A program made the position numbers and the translations under genes. A stretch of DNA of 64,000 bases from Chloroflexota bacterium (GTDB lineage Bacteria; Chloroflexota; Anaerolineae; Anaerolineales; VGOW01). Positions within the stretch are counted from its first letter, which is position 1. Each line of letters starts with the position of its first letter. Location of the stretch: NCBI GenBank assembly GCA_016875735.1, contig VGOW01000009.1, positions 20,633 to 84,632 of the forward strand. The letters are read 5' to 3'. This document shows positions 28,957 through 38,803 of the stretch, one piece after another. The notes under the pieces were generated by a model. That model saw only the letters and a list, made by a program, of their open reading frames with translations, searched no databases and had not been told where the DNA came from.

Positions 28957-29589
28957 TTATGTGGACAAACTTTTCTCAAGTAGATACTCGTTGACTTTCT
29001 CCTCATCGCTTGATGAAAGATATGCTCTTTTCAAATCATCGCCAAACCCATCACCTATCGCTACCTGTATTGGAGCAGAAAATCTGAGTTCTTTGCAGAT
29101 AATGTTTTCTACTTGAAGAATAAATTTCAGCGCAATATCAAACTGATCCCCCGTTCTTGTGTATAACTCGGAAGCCATAATCTTGTATTCGTATTTTGCC
29201 ACTCTCTCACCAAAGACGTAGTTTGCATATTCTCGCAATTCCTGTAATTCTCGCAGCAACTCCAAATAACTTCTATCCAACAATTTTGAGTTGACTAAGC
29301 GTTGTTCCAACAAGGTTTGAAGGTGTCTATGCCGTAACCGTCGCAATTCTTGAGTTTTCGTCAAGTAATCCATTGAAAGCACTGCGACTCCCATATGGAA
29401 CAGAGCATAGTAAAACCCTATTGGAGAAAAAAGCACGTTGCCTGTTTTCTTGCTGACGCTATAAGCAGTTTCTCTGAAGCATACGGCTGTAAGTATATGC
29501 TTGGCGCTTTTATTTGTCCGCCCCCACCATTCATCCTCGACTCCCACAGTAAGGGCGCTTCTAAGGTCGGTAAAGTAAGTTGGCGACAT
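28957..29589 (-). CDS. Hypothetical protein, HEPN-like
   Basis: 'GFYYALFHMGVAVLSMDY' and 'LRELQELREYANYVFG' resemble HEPN helices; visibly AT-richer than neighbours. Confidence 0.55.
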   Translation of the reverse strand: MSPTYFTDLRSALTVGVEDEWWGRTNKSAKHILTAVCFRETAYSVSKKTGNVLFSPIGFYYALFHMGVAVLSMDYLTKTQELRRLRHRHLQTLLEQRLVNSKLLDRSYLELLRELQELREYANYVFGERVAKYEYKIMASELYTRTGDQFDIALKFILQVENIICKELRFSAPIQVAIGDGFGDDLKRAYLSSSDEEKVNEYLLEKSLST

Positions 29590-29619
29590 TGGATAGTCCA
29601 CTTTGGCGAAAGAAGCCGC

Positions 29620-30261
29620 CTAACTCAGAAACGGGTTGAACCGCCGTTCCTCGCCAACCGTCGTTTGCGGGCCGTGGCCGGAAAGCACGACGGTGGGATC
29701 GGGCAGGGTGAGGAACTGTGTGCGGATGCTGTGGATGAGCGTGTCGAAATCGCCGCCGGGAAAATCGGTGCGGCCAATAGAGCCTTGAAAGAGAACGTCG
29801 CCGCCGAAGATCACTCCGGCGGCTTTTTCGTAGAAGGCAACGTGCCCCACCGTGTGGCCGGGAACGAAGAAAACTTCAAACTTCAAATTTCCAACTTCCA
29901 ACTTTGTTCTGCCCGTCGCATGATCGTCGAGCAAAATGGTGGGTTCGGGGCCGGGTTGCATGGGCACGCCCCACTGCTTCGCGCCGCCGAGGTTGCGGTA
30001 GAGAGGCAGTTCGAGCGAGTGCAGGGCCACAGGCAGATCGAGGGCGCGCACCAGATCGGCCACACCGCCCCAATGATCGAAGTGCGCGTGCGTGAGCCAG
30101 ATCGCTTTCAGTGTTGCCCCCATCTGCTTCGCCGTCGCCATCACCACCGGCGCATCGCCGCCGGGATCGATCACGACGGCCTCCCCTGAGTCCGAGTCGG
30201 CGGCGATATAGCCGTTGGCGCCAATGGGCCCCAGCGAAAGCGCGGCAAGTTTGAGAGTCAT
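29620..30261 (-). CDS. MBL-fold metallo-hydrolase (glyoxalase II-like)
   Basis: 'IWLTHAHFDHWGGVADLV' (HxHxDH), 'FFVPGHTVGHVAFY', 'LSGHGPQTTVGEER'. Confidence 0.92.
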   Translation of the reverse strand: MTLKLAALSLGPIGANGYIAADSDSGEAVVIDPGGDAPVVMATAKQMGATLKAIWLTHAHFDHWGGVADLVRALDLPVALHSLELPLYRNLGGAKQWGVPMQPGPEPTILLDDHATGRTKLEVGNLKFEVFFVPGHTVGHVAFYEKAAGVIFGGDVLFQGSIGRTDFPGGDFDTLIHSIRTQFLTLPDPTVVLSGHGPQTTVGEERRFNPFLS

Positions 30262-31787
30262 CGAGTCAGCCAATCCACAACCTGATCGTTGGCAATCGGC
30301 GCGGTGAAGAAGTTGTTGTGATGGAGTTGATCACCCTTCTCGTAAACTTTACGATGATCGCCCGACACAGGGAAGCCCGGCGACGACGGCGCGGCCTCGT
30401 AACTGCCGCGCGTGGGCACCACACCGTCGTTATCTTGCCCGAATACGCTGTCGATGAATTTATCCTGCGCCCATTTGCCGAACCGCTGAAGCACGCCCTG
30501 CGCGGTGGGCGTGAAGTTGGCCGCCATCGCAAAATACTCGGTGGCGCTCGGCGGGCTGGAGTTCAACCGCCGCAAATAATCGGATGAGGGATTGAAGGCG
30601 CTGAGGCCCGGCAAACCTTTGAGCGCGCCGTGCGCCAGCAGTTTCACCAGCATGAGGATGCCTTCGATGGTGAGGGTGTAGGCGTTGTCGGGCAAGTTGG
30701 TGAGCAGGTTGGTGTATCGGTCGATCAGATTCACGGCGTTCTCTTCGTCCACCAAAATCGTTCCCTGATTGGGCGAGGCCACCATCAATGATTTGTGAAT
30801 CTTCACCGCGCGCCCGCCGGTGTTCACATCCATTTGCCGTTCGGTGAGTTCGCGGCCCACCAGCCCGCCCCGGCTGTGAGTCATCACATCGAGTTCGAGC
30901 GAGATGCCCTCGGGCAACATATCAAAAAAGGTTTGCGCGTTTTGCGCCGGCGAGTGGTGCAGGCTCGGATGATTGAAAGCAAAGATACGCCCGCCGTAGT
31001 GATGCGCCAGTTTTTCGAGCGTGGATTTGAGCAGGAGCGCATACGAGCCTTCGCTGGTGCTGAACGTGCCATGCAAAAGCAACAGCGCGCGCCCGCCGCG
31101 AATCTTTTCCCAATCCATCGGCGCGGGCGTCGGGTTCGCGCCCTGATATTGATCGGGCTCGATCCTGTGAAAGCCGTAAGGCCGATTTTGCTCTTCCCAA
31201 TTTTTTGCCAGCGCCAACGCGCCCTTGCCCACAATATCATCGGTGGCCCACGCCAACACCCGCACCAGCCGCCGCCCAATTTTGCTGATCGGCCCGCGCG
31301 TCTGCGATTCATCGGCGGCGGCTTCGGGAGGGACGGGCGCGCTGGCTCGCGGCAAATGAAAGACGACTTCCCCCGCTCCGCCGCGCGTAGCCTCCGCGGT
31401 GGGCGCCGCCGATTCGGGAAAGATCCATCGACTCATCCCGGCCTCGTCGGTATAGAGCATCGCGTACCCCACACTCTCGCCCATGCTGGGGATGGCGCAC
31501 ACGATGGCCGGCTCGCCTTCGCGAGTCACGGCGGTGAGGCCGTCGGCGCGAGTCGTCGAACCGCCGGGCGGCGTGGTGTCTTCGGTGATGTTGATCTCGT
31601 ACACCTTTCCGGCGAAGATGCCGGCGCGTTCGACGGCGGCGTTGAGATGCGTTTCGTGCACGCCGCTGTCACTGCGTGTGGCGCTCTCCGAGGCGCTCAT
31701 CTCGGTGACGGTGCCCACCATGCCGGGCGCGTTGAGGGTGTATCCGCCGGGGGAGAGTTCAGTAGTGCTTCCGGTCAATTCAGTCAT
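30258..31787 (-). CDS. Alpha/beta-hydrolase (lipase-like, DUF7379-type) protein
   Basis: 'RALLLLHGTFSTSEGSY', nucleophile elbow 'LDVMTHSRGGLVGREL', 'QDNDGVVPTRGSYEAAPSSPGFPVSGDHRKVY'. Confidence 0.75.
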   Translation of the reverse strand: MTELTGSTTELSPGGYTLNAPGMVGTVTEMSASESATRSDSGVHETHLNAAVERAGIFAGKVYEINITEDTTPPGGSTTRADGLTAVTREGEPAIVCAIPSMGESVGYAMLYTDEAGMSRWIFPESAAPTAEATRGGAGEVVFHLPRASAPVPPEAAADESQTRGPISKIGRRLVRVLAWATDDIVGKGALALAKNWEEQNRPYGFHRIEPDQYQGANPTPAPMDWEKIRGGRALLLLHGTFSTSEGSYALLLKSTLEKLAHHYGGRIFAFNHPSLHHSPAQNAQTFFDMLPEGISLELDVMTHSRGGLVGRELTERQMDVNTGGRAVKIHKSLMVASPNQGTILVDEENAVNLIDRYTNLLTNLPDNAYTLTIEGILMLVKLLAHGALKGLPGLSAFNPSSDYLRRLNSSPPSATEYFAMAANFTPTAQGVLQRFGKWAQDKFIDSVFGQDNDGVVPTRGSYEAAPSSPGFPVSGDHRKVYEKGDQLHHNNFFTAPIANDQVVDWLTR

Positions 31788-31810
31788 GGCATGATCTCCG
31801 AATCAAAAGA

Positions 31811-31863
31811 ATCCACGAAGGGACACGAAGTTTTCTTCGTGCCTTTTCGTGTTCCTTCGTGGA
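31811..31863. repeat. Near-perfect hairpin repeat
   Basis: ATCCACGAAGGGACACGAA ... TTCGTGTTCCTTCGTGGAT, 18 of 19 arm positions complementary. Confidence 0.85.
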
Positions 31864-31937
31864 TCAGAATGTTGTGGACGCAACGATCTCGCGGCAATGA
31901 TGCGCACGAGGTCAGGTTAAGCCAACACTGCAGATTC

Positions 31938-32023
31938 GTCATTGCGAGCGAACGAAGTGAGCGAAGCAATCCCCTGTCTCGCCTTGAGATTGCTTCGGCG
32001 CGAAGAACGCGCCTCGCAATGAC
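31938..32023. repeat. Palindromic MITE-like repeat, TCATTGCGAGCG family, copy 1
   Basis: GTCATTGCGAGCG...GAAGCAATC...GATTGCTTCGG...CCTCGCAATGAC. Confidence 0.88.
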
Positions 32024-32070
32024 ACACTCTTCCCAAACCAAAGCGAATATCATCATGATGTTGCCGCCGT

Positions 32071-33984
32071 TCACTTTTGCAAACGCAGTGCGGGGTGTCC
32101 GTAATAAATATAGGCGACGGGCGTGGTCGAATCGTTGCGATCATATTTGCATCGCTCGGCCTGCAACACTTCGGCCACTCGTTTGTGCTCGCCCTTCAGC
32201 GTCGATTTGTAAAATTCTTCGGCGAAAGCGTAAGCCACTTCGTCGTGCACTTCCCACAGCGGCGCAATGAAACCCATCGCGCCGCCGCGAATCACATCGC
32301 CGGGAAAACCCGCCGCCTGCCCCAAACTACTGCCTGCCGTGCCCACCTGGCAGGCGTTGAGAAACACAAACGAGAACAGCGGCGTTTGCCCGCACTTGTA
32401 TCGCCCAATGAGCGCGCCCGGCGTGAGTTTGTTTTTGTCGGCCAACAGCAAAGCCTGATCGTTCGCGTCGGGATCGCTGAGGCCGTGCACGGCAAAATGG
32501 ATGAGATGCCCTGCCGTCTTCTCCCCGCTGATCACTTTGACGAGATCGGCTTGCGTGGCTTCGAGCGGTTGAGCGCCGTGCTGATCGACCAGCATCGCCC
32601 GCTCGGCGATGGCTTCCTTCAATTCTTTCATATCGGTGCCCAATCCGTATTTGGCCGCCACCGCCGTCACTCGCTTGACTTCAATCGCCGTCGGCGGTGG
32701 AAAGGCAACCTTTTCGTGCAACAGCCAACGGCCCATGATCGTCTGCGCGGCGAGGAAAGGCGGCAGGTTCGCGTCGAGCGGCTCATCGAGCAGAGCCAAT
32801 TCCCACGGCACGTATGTCTCTTCGGTGAGGAGCAGCAGAGTCGGCATCCGCTTCACCGACGCATGAACTTGGCGCAGAGCGTCGAAGAATTCAGGCGGCA
32901 TGATGTCGGCAATGTCCTGACCTTTGTTCTCCAACGTTTGCGCGGCGAAGAAGCCTTTGTAGTTTTGCTTTCGCAATTCCGAAATGAGATCGCCGGCGAA
33001 CTCGCGCGCGTCGGCCAATTCGGTGGCGATTGGCCCCAATTGAATCTTCGGCTTCGGCGCGACGAACGTCCATTGCAGCTGCCCGCCCGATTGGGTGATC
33101 GTCACTTGCAGATCGGGCCGATTCTCCGCCGAGGGCAAACTCATGCGGCACGGATTCGGTTTGGCCGCCGGTTGCTGTGGCGGCGTTGCGCCCGCCCCGG
33201 CCCCGACCGCGATCCCACGCTTTGCCATCCCCACCATCTGTTCGTCGTATATGAAATGCACCGACACAGTGGCATAACTCACGCCCGGTTTGGGCTGGCA
33301 GGTGAACGTGACTTTGGCTTCCATGCTCAACGAAAGCGGGCGATGGTTGCCGTCGAGCACTTTGAGTCCGTCGACCACGAGCATGATCAGGAACTTTGCT
33401 TCGGGCGGCGGGTTCTCGATGTGAATGGGTTGCGATTCCAACAGATCGGGGTCAACATCGGCGCGAAAACCGACCGTCACTTGAAAGGTTTCATCGGGGG
33501 CAACTTGATCCGGCGCATCGAGCGAGGGGTAGGCATCGAAATGAGTCTCGCCGCCGTTGCCCATCTTCACCGATTGGATGAAGCTGGCGACGTTGATGGC
33601 CGCCTCGCCCGATCGTTTCGCGCCTTCGTACAGCACGCCGACGAATGTGCCATTCTGCGTGACGACGATCAGCTTGTTATTCTCTCCGCGCGCAGTCTCT
33701 TCGGCCACTGCCGTGCCCATGCTGGCTTTCTCGACAACTTTGGCTTTGGGCAAATCAAGCAGCGCCAGTGGCCGAAGCACGAGCCTCGGGTCGGCTTTCA
33801 ACATGTCCGCCAGCGCGTCGAAGAGGATGACGAGAAACTCTCCCGCCCCCGACTCGACGATGAGATGCCAGCCATTTTTGCCTCCGGCCTGCTGCAACCG
33901 CAGAAGCGCGTTGTTGAGAATATCATCCTTTGAGGCGATCAAAAAATTGCGCCATTCATTCAATCGTTCGTCGCTGATAGGCAT
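32071..33984 (-). CDS. CHAT-domain protein (caspase-like clan CD peptidase)
   Basis: 'TAGHLIHFAVHGLSDPDANDQALLLAD' (His) and 'FVFLNACQVGTAGSSLGQAAGFPGDVIRGGAMGFIAPLWEVHDEVAYAFAEEFY' (Cys). Confidence 0.9.
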   Translation of the reverse strand: MPISDERLNEWRNFLIASKDDILNNALLRLQQAGGKNGWHLIVESGAGEFLVILFDALADMLKADPRLVLRPLALLDLPKAKVVEKASMGTAVAEETARGENNKLIVVTQNGTFVGVLYEGAKRSGEAAINVASFIQSVKMGNGGETHFDAYPSLDAPDQVAPDETFQVTVGFRADVDPDLLESQPIHIENPPPEAKFLIMLVVDGLKVLDGNHRPLSLSMEAKVTFTCQPKPGVSYATVSVHFIYDEQMVGMAKRGIAVGAGAGATPPQQPAAKPNPCRMSLPSAENRPDLQVTITQSGGQLQWTFVAPKPKIQLGPIATELADAREFAGDLISELRKQNYKGFFAAQTLENKGQDIADIMPPEFFDALRQVHASVKRMPTLLLLTEETYVPWELALLDEPLDANLPPFLAAQTIMGRWLLHEKVAFPPPTAIEVKRVTAVAAKYGLGTDMKELKEAIAERAMLVDQHGAQPLEATQADLVKVISGEKTAGHLIHFAVHGLSDPDANDQALLLADKNKLTPGALIGRYKCGQTPLFSFVFLNACQVGTAGSSLGQAAGFPGDVIRGGAMGFIAPLWEVHDEVAYAFAEEFYKSTLKGEHKRVAEVLQAERCKYDRNDSTTPVAYIYYGHPALRLQK

Positions 33985-34015
33985 GGTGTCTTCCTGTTAA
34001 TTTTGATCGGGCTGA

Positions 34016-35005
34016 TCATTCCGATGTTTTGCCGCCAACCAACATGCGTTTGATTTTGCTCCACAACCATGCGTACAACTTATCGGCGAAGGGGAAGCCG
34101 AGCACCGTGCCCAGCACCGAGCCCACTGCGCCGAAGGCGGTTGCCAGCGGGCCGGGCAGTCCGAAGACGGTGGTGGACTCGATGGTGAGTGTGCGCGCCC
34201 ACAGTTCGCGTTCGCGTATATCGCCGCCCTCCTTTGGAATGAACCGCAGGCGAATGATCACGTTTGCTTTTTGCCGCCCGGCCTCATCGGCGGCAATCGT
34301 CCATCGCCACACCACGTTGTCGCCGGGGAGGAGCGGCTGTTCCCAATCGCCGGGGCGGTCAATGGTCAAGCCGACAGAATCGAGGCGGGCGGTAGCGGTG
34401 ATGGTGTGGGTGTTGTAGAGGTTCGGGATCTCGACTCGGTCGCCCGTCGCAACGCGCCCGCCACTCTCAGCAGTGGGGGTGAGGTAGGTTCCATCGTCGG
34501 CGATGACCAGCGCGAGTCGAATCACTTCCGAATCGCCGACGCGCAGGGTGAGCGGATAATCGATCTCAACGGCGCGGGACTCGGGCGGCTGGGGCATGAC
34601 TGCCGGGGCGAGTGTGGATGACGGAGAGATCGCAGTGGCGGTGACAGCGGGGGGTTGTGTGGGTTCGGGTTCAGAAGGCGCGCCCGGAGCGGAAGTGGCT
34701 TCGACGGCCTCAAACGTGGGTTCGGCGGATTGCGGTGGTGGGGCGCCTGCGCATGCTACGGCAAGAGCGATCACGATCAGCAGCGCGAGCGCGAGTCTGG
34801 CTCGGCGGCGAGGCGGCACGAGGAGCATGGTCAGCAATGCGCCCGGAACGGCAGACTGCGGCGCGGGCAGAGAGAGATCGCCGGGAGTGAGGGGTTGAAC
34901 TTCCACCGTGCGCTGCGCGGGCCACAGCGACTCGAAGAGGAACATGAACGAGATGAGCAACATGACAAAGCCGATGAAAGCGACGATGCGGCGCAGTGGC
35001 GACAT
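34016..35005 (-). CDS. Membrane-anchored protein with extracytoplasmic beta-sandwich-like region
   Basis: Two N-terminal hydrophobic segments, Pro/Thr-rich linker, beta-rich region and hydrophobic C-terminal stretch. Confidence 0.65.
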   Translation of the reverse strand: MSPLRRIVAFIGFVMLLISFMFLFESLWPAQRTVEVQPLTPGDLSLPAPQSAVPGALLTMLLVPPRRRARLALALLIVIALAVACAGAPPPQSAEPTFEAVEATSAPGAPSEPEPTQPPAVTATAISPSSTLAPAVMPQPPESRAVEIDYPLTLRVGDSEVIRLALVIADDGTYLTPTAESGGRVATGDRVEIPNLYNTHTITATARLDSVGLTIDRPGDWEQPLLPGDNVVWRWTIAADEAGRQKANVIIRLRFIPKEGGDIRERELWARTLTIESTTVFGLPGPLATAFGAVGSVLGTVLGFPFADKLYAWLWSKIKRMLVGGKTSE

Positions 35006-35055
35006 GCCTCAAGTATACAACCGTCGGAAAAAGGCATAGACATTCGTGCGCAAAA

Positions 35056-35745
35056 GTGGTATATGGAACATTTGTGCCCTACATCGAGCCGGGAGAATAC
35101 AAATCGATCTACACAGAGTTTCAGTCGCCGGTGTCGCGCTTTGATTGCGGCCAGCACTGCGCGCCGCACAACGGCGGCGAGCCGGTGTGCTGTTCCACGC
35201 GGCACGCCATCCCGGTGGCGATGGTGGAAGAGTGGAAGTTTCTGCAAAGCCGCACGGCCATGTGGCACATCTTTCGGCCGCGCACCTCAGCCGAGCGAAA
35301 AGTGAAAGAAGAACTGCCGCGCGATCATCGCGCGCTGGAATGCCATGGGGCGGCGCAGTGCGAGCGCGAGAATCGCGCGCTCTCGTGTCGCACCTTTCCG
35401 TTCTTTCCGTACATCACCAAAGGTTACGAGTTCGTAGGGCTGGCCTATTATTGGCAGTTCGAGGACCTGTGCTGGGTGATCAGCAACTTGCAGATCGTCG
35501 AGCGCCAGTTCATCGGCGAGTTCGTGCGCGCGTATGAACTCCTCTTTCGACGGATACCGGGCGAACTGGAAACCTTTCGCGATCATTCGGCCTCGATGCG
35601 CCGCGCCTTCTCACGCATGAAGCGGACGATTCCGCTCATCGGGCGTGCGGGCGACTACCACGAAGTGATCCCCAGCACGGGAGAGATTCGGGCTGTGAGC
35701 GGGGAGGCGTTTGCAAAGCGCGGGCTATACAGGAATGATGAATGA
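35056..35745 (+). CDS. Hypothetical cysteine-rich protein
   Basis: 'RFDCGQHCAPHNGGEPVCCSTRHA...LECHGAAQCERENRALSCRTFPFFPY'. Confidence 0.65.
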   Translation: MVYGTFVPYIEPGEYKSIYTEFQSPVSRFDCGQHCAPHNGGEPVCCSTRHAIPVAMVEEWKFLQSRTAMWHIFRPRTSAERKVKEELPRDHRALECHGAAQCERENRALSCRTFPFFPYITKGYEFVGLAYYWQFEDLCWVISNLQIVERQFIGEFVRAYELLFRRIPGELETFRDHSASMRRAFSRMKRTIPLIGRAGDYHEVIPSTGEIRAVSGEAFAKRGLYRNDE

Positions 35746-35802
35746 TGAACGATGAACGATGACTCACTGCTCATCGTTCATCATTCATCGCTCATCATTT
35801 GC
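35735..35802. repeat. Heptad island upstream of uvrA
   Basis: GAATGAT x2, GAACGAT x2, then CGTTCAT CATTCAT CGCTCAT complementary series. Confidence 0.93.
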
Positions 35803-35805
35803 TTT

Positions 35806-38730
35806 ATGAGTCAAGAAAAAATCGTTGTTGTCGGAGCGCGGGAACACAACTTGAAGAACATTACTGTCGAGATTCCGCGCGACAAGTTGGTGGTGATCAC
35901 CGGCATTTCCGGGTCGGGGAAGTCGTCTCTCGCGTTCGACACGATATTCGCCGAGGGGCAGAGGCGGTACGTCGAGAGTCTGTCGGCGTATGCGCGGCAG
36001 TTTCTCGGCCAACTCGAAAAGCCCGACGTGGATCGGATCGACGGACTCAGCCCGGCGGTCGCCATCGATCAGAAAGGCGTGAGCCACAACCCGCGCTCCA
36101 CAGTGGGCACCGTCACCGAGACGTACGATTACCTGCGGTTGTTGTTTGCGCGGGTGGGGGTGCCGCACTGCCCCAAGTGCGGGCGGCTGGTGCAGAAGCA
36201 ATCGGCAGAACAGATTGTGGATGCGATCACATCCATGGCCGAAGGCGCAAAGTTCATGATCCTCGGGCCGCTGGTGAAAGATCGCAAGGGCCATCACCAA
36301 CAGGTGTTCGAGGAGGCGCGCAAGGGTGGGTATGCGCGCGTGCGCGTGGACGGCGCGGTGCGAGACGTGGAGGAGCCGATCGAACTCGACCGCTACAAGA
36401 TGCACACGATTGAGGCGGTGGTGGATCGGCTGGTGGTGAAGAAAGGCAAGAGCGAGGAGGCGAAGGAATTCGAGAGTCGGCTCACCGATTCGGTGGAGAC
36501 GGCCCTGCGGTTGGGCGGCGGGACGATCATCGTCAACGAGATCGGCCCCAACACCGATCATCTTTATTCGGAGCATTTCGCCTGCCCGTTCGATGGGACG
36601 AACCTGCCCGACATCGAGCCGCGCACGTTCTCGTTCAACAGCCCGCACGGGGCGTGCCCTGAGTGTCAGGGGCTGGGATCGAAAATGGAGATCGATCCCG
36701 ATCTCATTGTGCCCAACCAAGAGTTGAGCATCGCCGATGGGGCGATTGCGGTAATGGAGTGGCGAAGCATGGACGAGGGCGGCGGCTACTATTGGCAAAC
36801 GCTCGAAGCAACGGCCAGGCATTATCGCGTGCCGCTCGATAAACCGTTCAACATGCTGACGGAGGATCAAGCCAAATTGATTCTGTATGGATCGGGCGGG
36901 GAGAAGATTCGAATTCACTATCAGAGCCGCGACGGGCGGCAGGGGGTGTGGGACACGGCGTACGAGGGCGTGATTCCAAATCTCAAGCGGCGATACGCCG
37001 AAACCACCTCCGACTACATTCGCGAGCGAATTGAAGAGTTCATGACTCAGCGCCCATGCGAGGCGTGCAATGGCTTGCGATTGCGCTCCGAAGCATTGGC
37101 AGTGACCATCGGAGAGCACAACATTGTGCAGGTGACCGACTGGCCGGTGGTGAAGGTGTTGGAGTGGGTGGAGGGGTTGAGGGGGAAGAGGTCAGAAGCC
37201 AGAAGTCAGAAGTCGGAGGGGAGCGGAGCGGAGACTCTGCGGAGCAATCGAGAGGCGGCAATCGCCGGGCCGATACTGAAGGAGATTCGGGCGCGATTGC
37301 AGTTTATGGTGGATGTGGGGTTGGACTATCTCACGCTCAGCCGCACGGCGGGATCGTTGAGCGGCGGCGAGGCGCAACGGATTCGGCTCGCCACCCAGAT
37401 CGGCTCACAGTTGATGGGCGTGCTGTACGTGCTCGACGAGCCGTCCATCGGTTTGCATCAGCGAGACAACGCCCGGCTGATCAAAACACTGCAACGGATG
37501 CGCGATCTCGGCAACACGATGCTCGTGGTAGAGCATGATGATGAGACGATGCTCTCCGCCGATTGGATTGTGGATTTGGGGCCGGGCGCGGGCGCGAGAG
37601 GCGGCCACCTTGTGGCCGAGGGCGCGCCGGAACAGATCATGAAGCACAAGACCTCGCTCACTGGCGCGTATCTTTCGGGGCGGAAGAGGATCGAAGTTCC
37701 GGCGCAACGTCGCGAGGGCAACGGCAAGCATCTTGTACTGCGCGGCGCGCGGCAGAATAACTTGAAAAATATCGATGTGAAGATTCCGCTCGGCAAGCTG
37801 GTGTGCATCACCGGCGTATCGGGATCGGGCAAGAGCACGCTGTTGGTGGAACTGATCTACAAAACGCTGGCGCAACGACTGCACGGCGCGCACGACCGCC
37901 CGGGCGATTACGAAGGCATCGAGGGCATTCAGCACATTGACAAAGTAATCAACATCGATCAGTCGCCTATTGGCCGCACGCCGCGCTCGAACCCGGCGAC
38001 GTACACGGGCATGTTCGACGAAGTCCGAAATCTGTTCGCCGAACTGCCGGAGAGCAAGACGCGCGGCTATAAAGCCGGACGCTATTCGTTCAACGTGAAG
38101 GGCGGGCGATGTGAGGCGTGTCAGGGGCAAGGGCAGATCCAAATTGAAATGCAGTTTTTGCCGGACGTGTTCGTGCCTTGCGAAGTGTGCCACGGCACGC
38201 GCTACAACCGCGAGACCCTGATGGTGCGCTACAAAGAGAAGAACATCGCCGAGGTGCTGGATATGAGCGTGGATGAGGCGCTGGTGTTCTTCGAGAACTT
38301 CCCGGCGCTCAAACGCAAGTTGGATACGCTGGCGGCGGTGGGGCTGGGCTACGTGAAACTCGGCCAGCCGGCCACCACGCTATCGGGCGGCGAGGCGCAG
38401 CGAGTGAAGTTGAGCAAAGAACTTTCTAAGCGGGCCAGCGGCCACACGCTGTACGTGCTCGACGAGCCGAGCGTGGGCCTGCACGCCGCCGACGTTCACA
38501 ACCTCACCGATGTTTTGCAAAAGTTCGCCGATGACGGCCACACCGTTTTGATCATCGAACATAATATGGACATCATCAAACTGGCCGATTGGATCATCGA
38601 CCTCGGCCCCGAAGGCGGCGAGTGGGGCGGATACATCGTGGCCGAAGGCGCGCCGGAAGAAGTGGTGAAAGTGAAAGAGAGTTACACCGGGCAGTATTTA
38701 AAGAAGCATTTGAGGAACGGGAAAAGATAG
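35806..38730 (+). CDS. uvrA: Excinuclease ABC subunit A
   Basis: '[39 protein letters not shown]'; two ABC signature regions; zinc-binding Cys pairs. Confidence 0.97.
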   Translation: MSQEKIVVVGAREHNLKNITVEIPRDKLVVITGISGSGKSSLAFDTIFAEGQRRYVESLSAYARQFLGQLEKPDVDRIDGLSPAVAIDQKGVSHNPRSTVGTVTETYDYLRLLFARVGVPHCPKCGRLVQKQSAEQIVDAITSMAEGAKFMILGPLVKDRKGHHQQVFEEARKGGYARVRVDGAVRDVEEPIELDRYKMHTIEAVVDRLVVKKGKSEEAKEFESRLTDSVETALRLGGGTIIVNEIGPNTDHLYSEHFACPFDGTNLPDIEPRTFSFNSPHGACPECQGLGSKMEIDPDLIVPNQELSIADGAIAVMEWRSMDEGGGYYWQTLEATARHYRVPLDKPFNMLTEDQAKLILYGSGGEKIRIHYQSRDGRQGVWDTAYEGVIPNLKRRYAETTSDYIRERIEEFMTQRPCEACNGLRLRSEALAVTIGEHNIVQVTDWPVVKVLEWVEGLRGKRSEARSQKSEGSGAETLRSNREAAIAGPILKEIRARLQFMVDVGLDYLTLSRTAGSLSGGEAQRIRLATQIGSQLMGVLYVLDEPSIGLHQRDNARLIKTLQRMRDLGNTMLVVEHDDETMLSADWIVDLGPGAGARGGHLVAEGAPEQIMKHKTSLTGAYLSGRKRIEVPAQRREGNGKHLVLRGARQNNLKNIDVKIPLGKLVCITGVSGSGKSTLLVELIYKTLAQRLHGAHDRPGDYEGIEGIQHIDKVINIDQSPIGRTPRSNPATYTGMFDEVRNLFAELPESKTRGYKAGRYSFNVKGGRCEACQGQGQIQIEMQFLPDVFVPCEVCHGTRYNRETLMVRYKEKNIAEVLDMSVDEALVFFENFPALKRKLDTLAAVGLGYVKLGQPATTLSGGEAQRVKLSKELSKRASGHTLYVLDEPSVGLHAADVHNLTDVLQKFADDGHTVLIIEHNMDIIKLADWIIDLGPEGGEWGGYIVAEGAPEEVVKVKESYTGQYLKKHLRNGKR

Positions 38731-38750
38731 GGGCGATTCGTGAATCGCCC
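38731..38750. repeat. REP-like palindrome immediately after the uvrA stop
   Basis: GGGCGATTC-GT-GAATCGCCC directly after TAG. Confidence 0.85.
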
Positions 38751-38803
38751 ATCGGGATACCCGATCAAAATAGGCTACAATCGAAATCAGGAGACCCTTC
38801 TTT

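Noticed and set aside
32077-33933. 618-aa plus-strand ORF
   Set aside because: Antisense shadow of the CHAT gene; no motifs.
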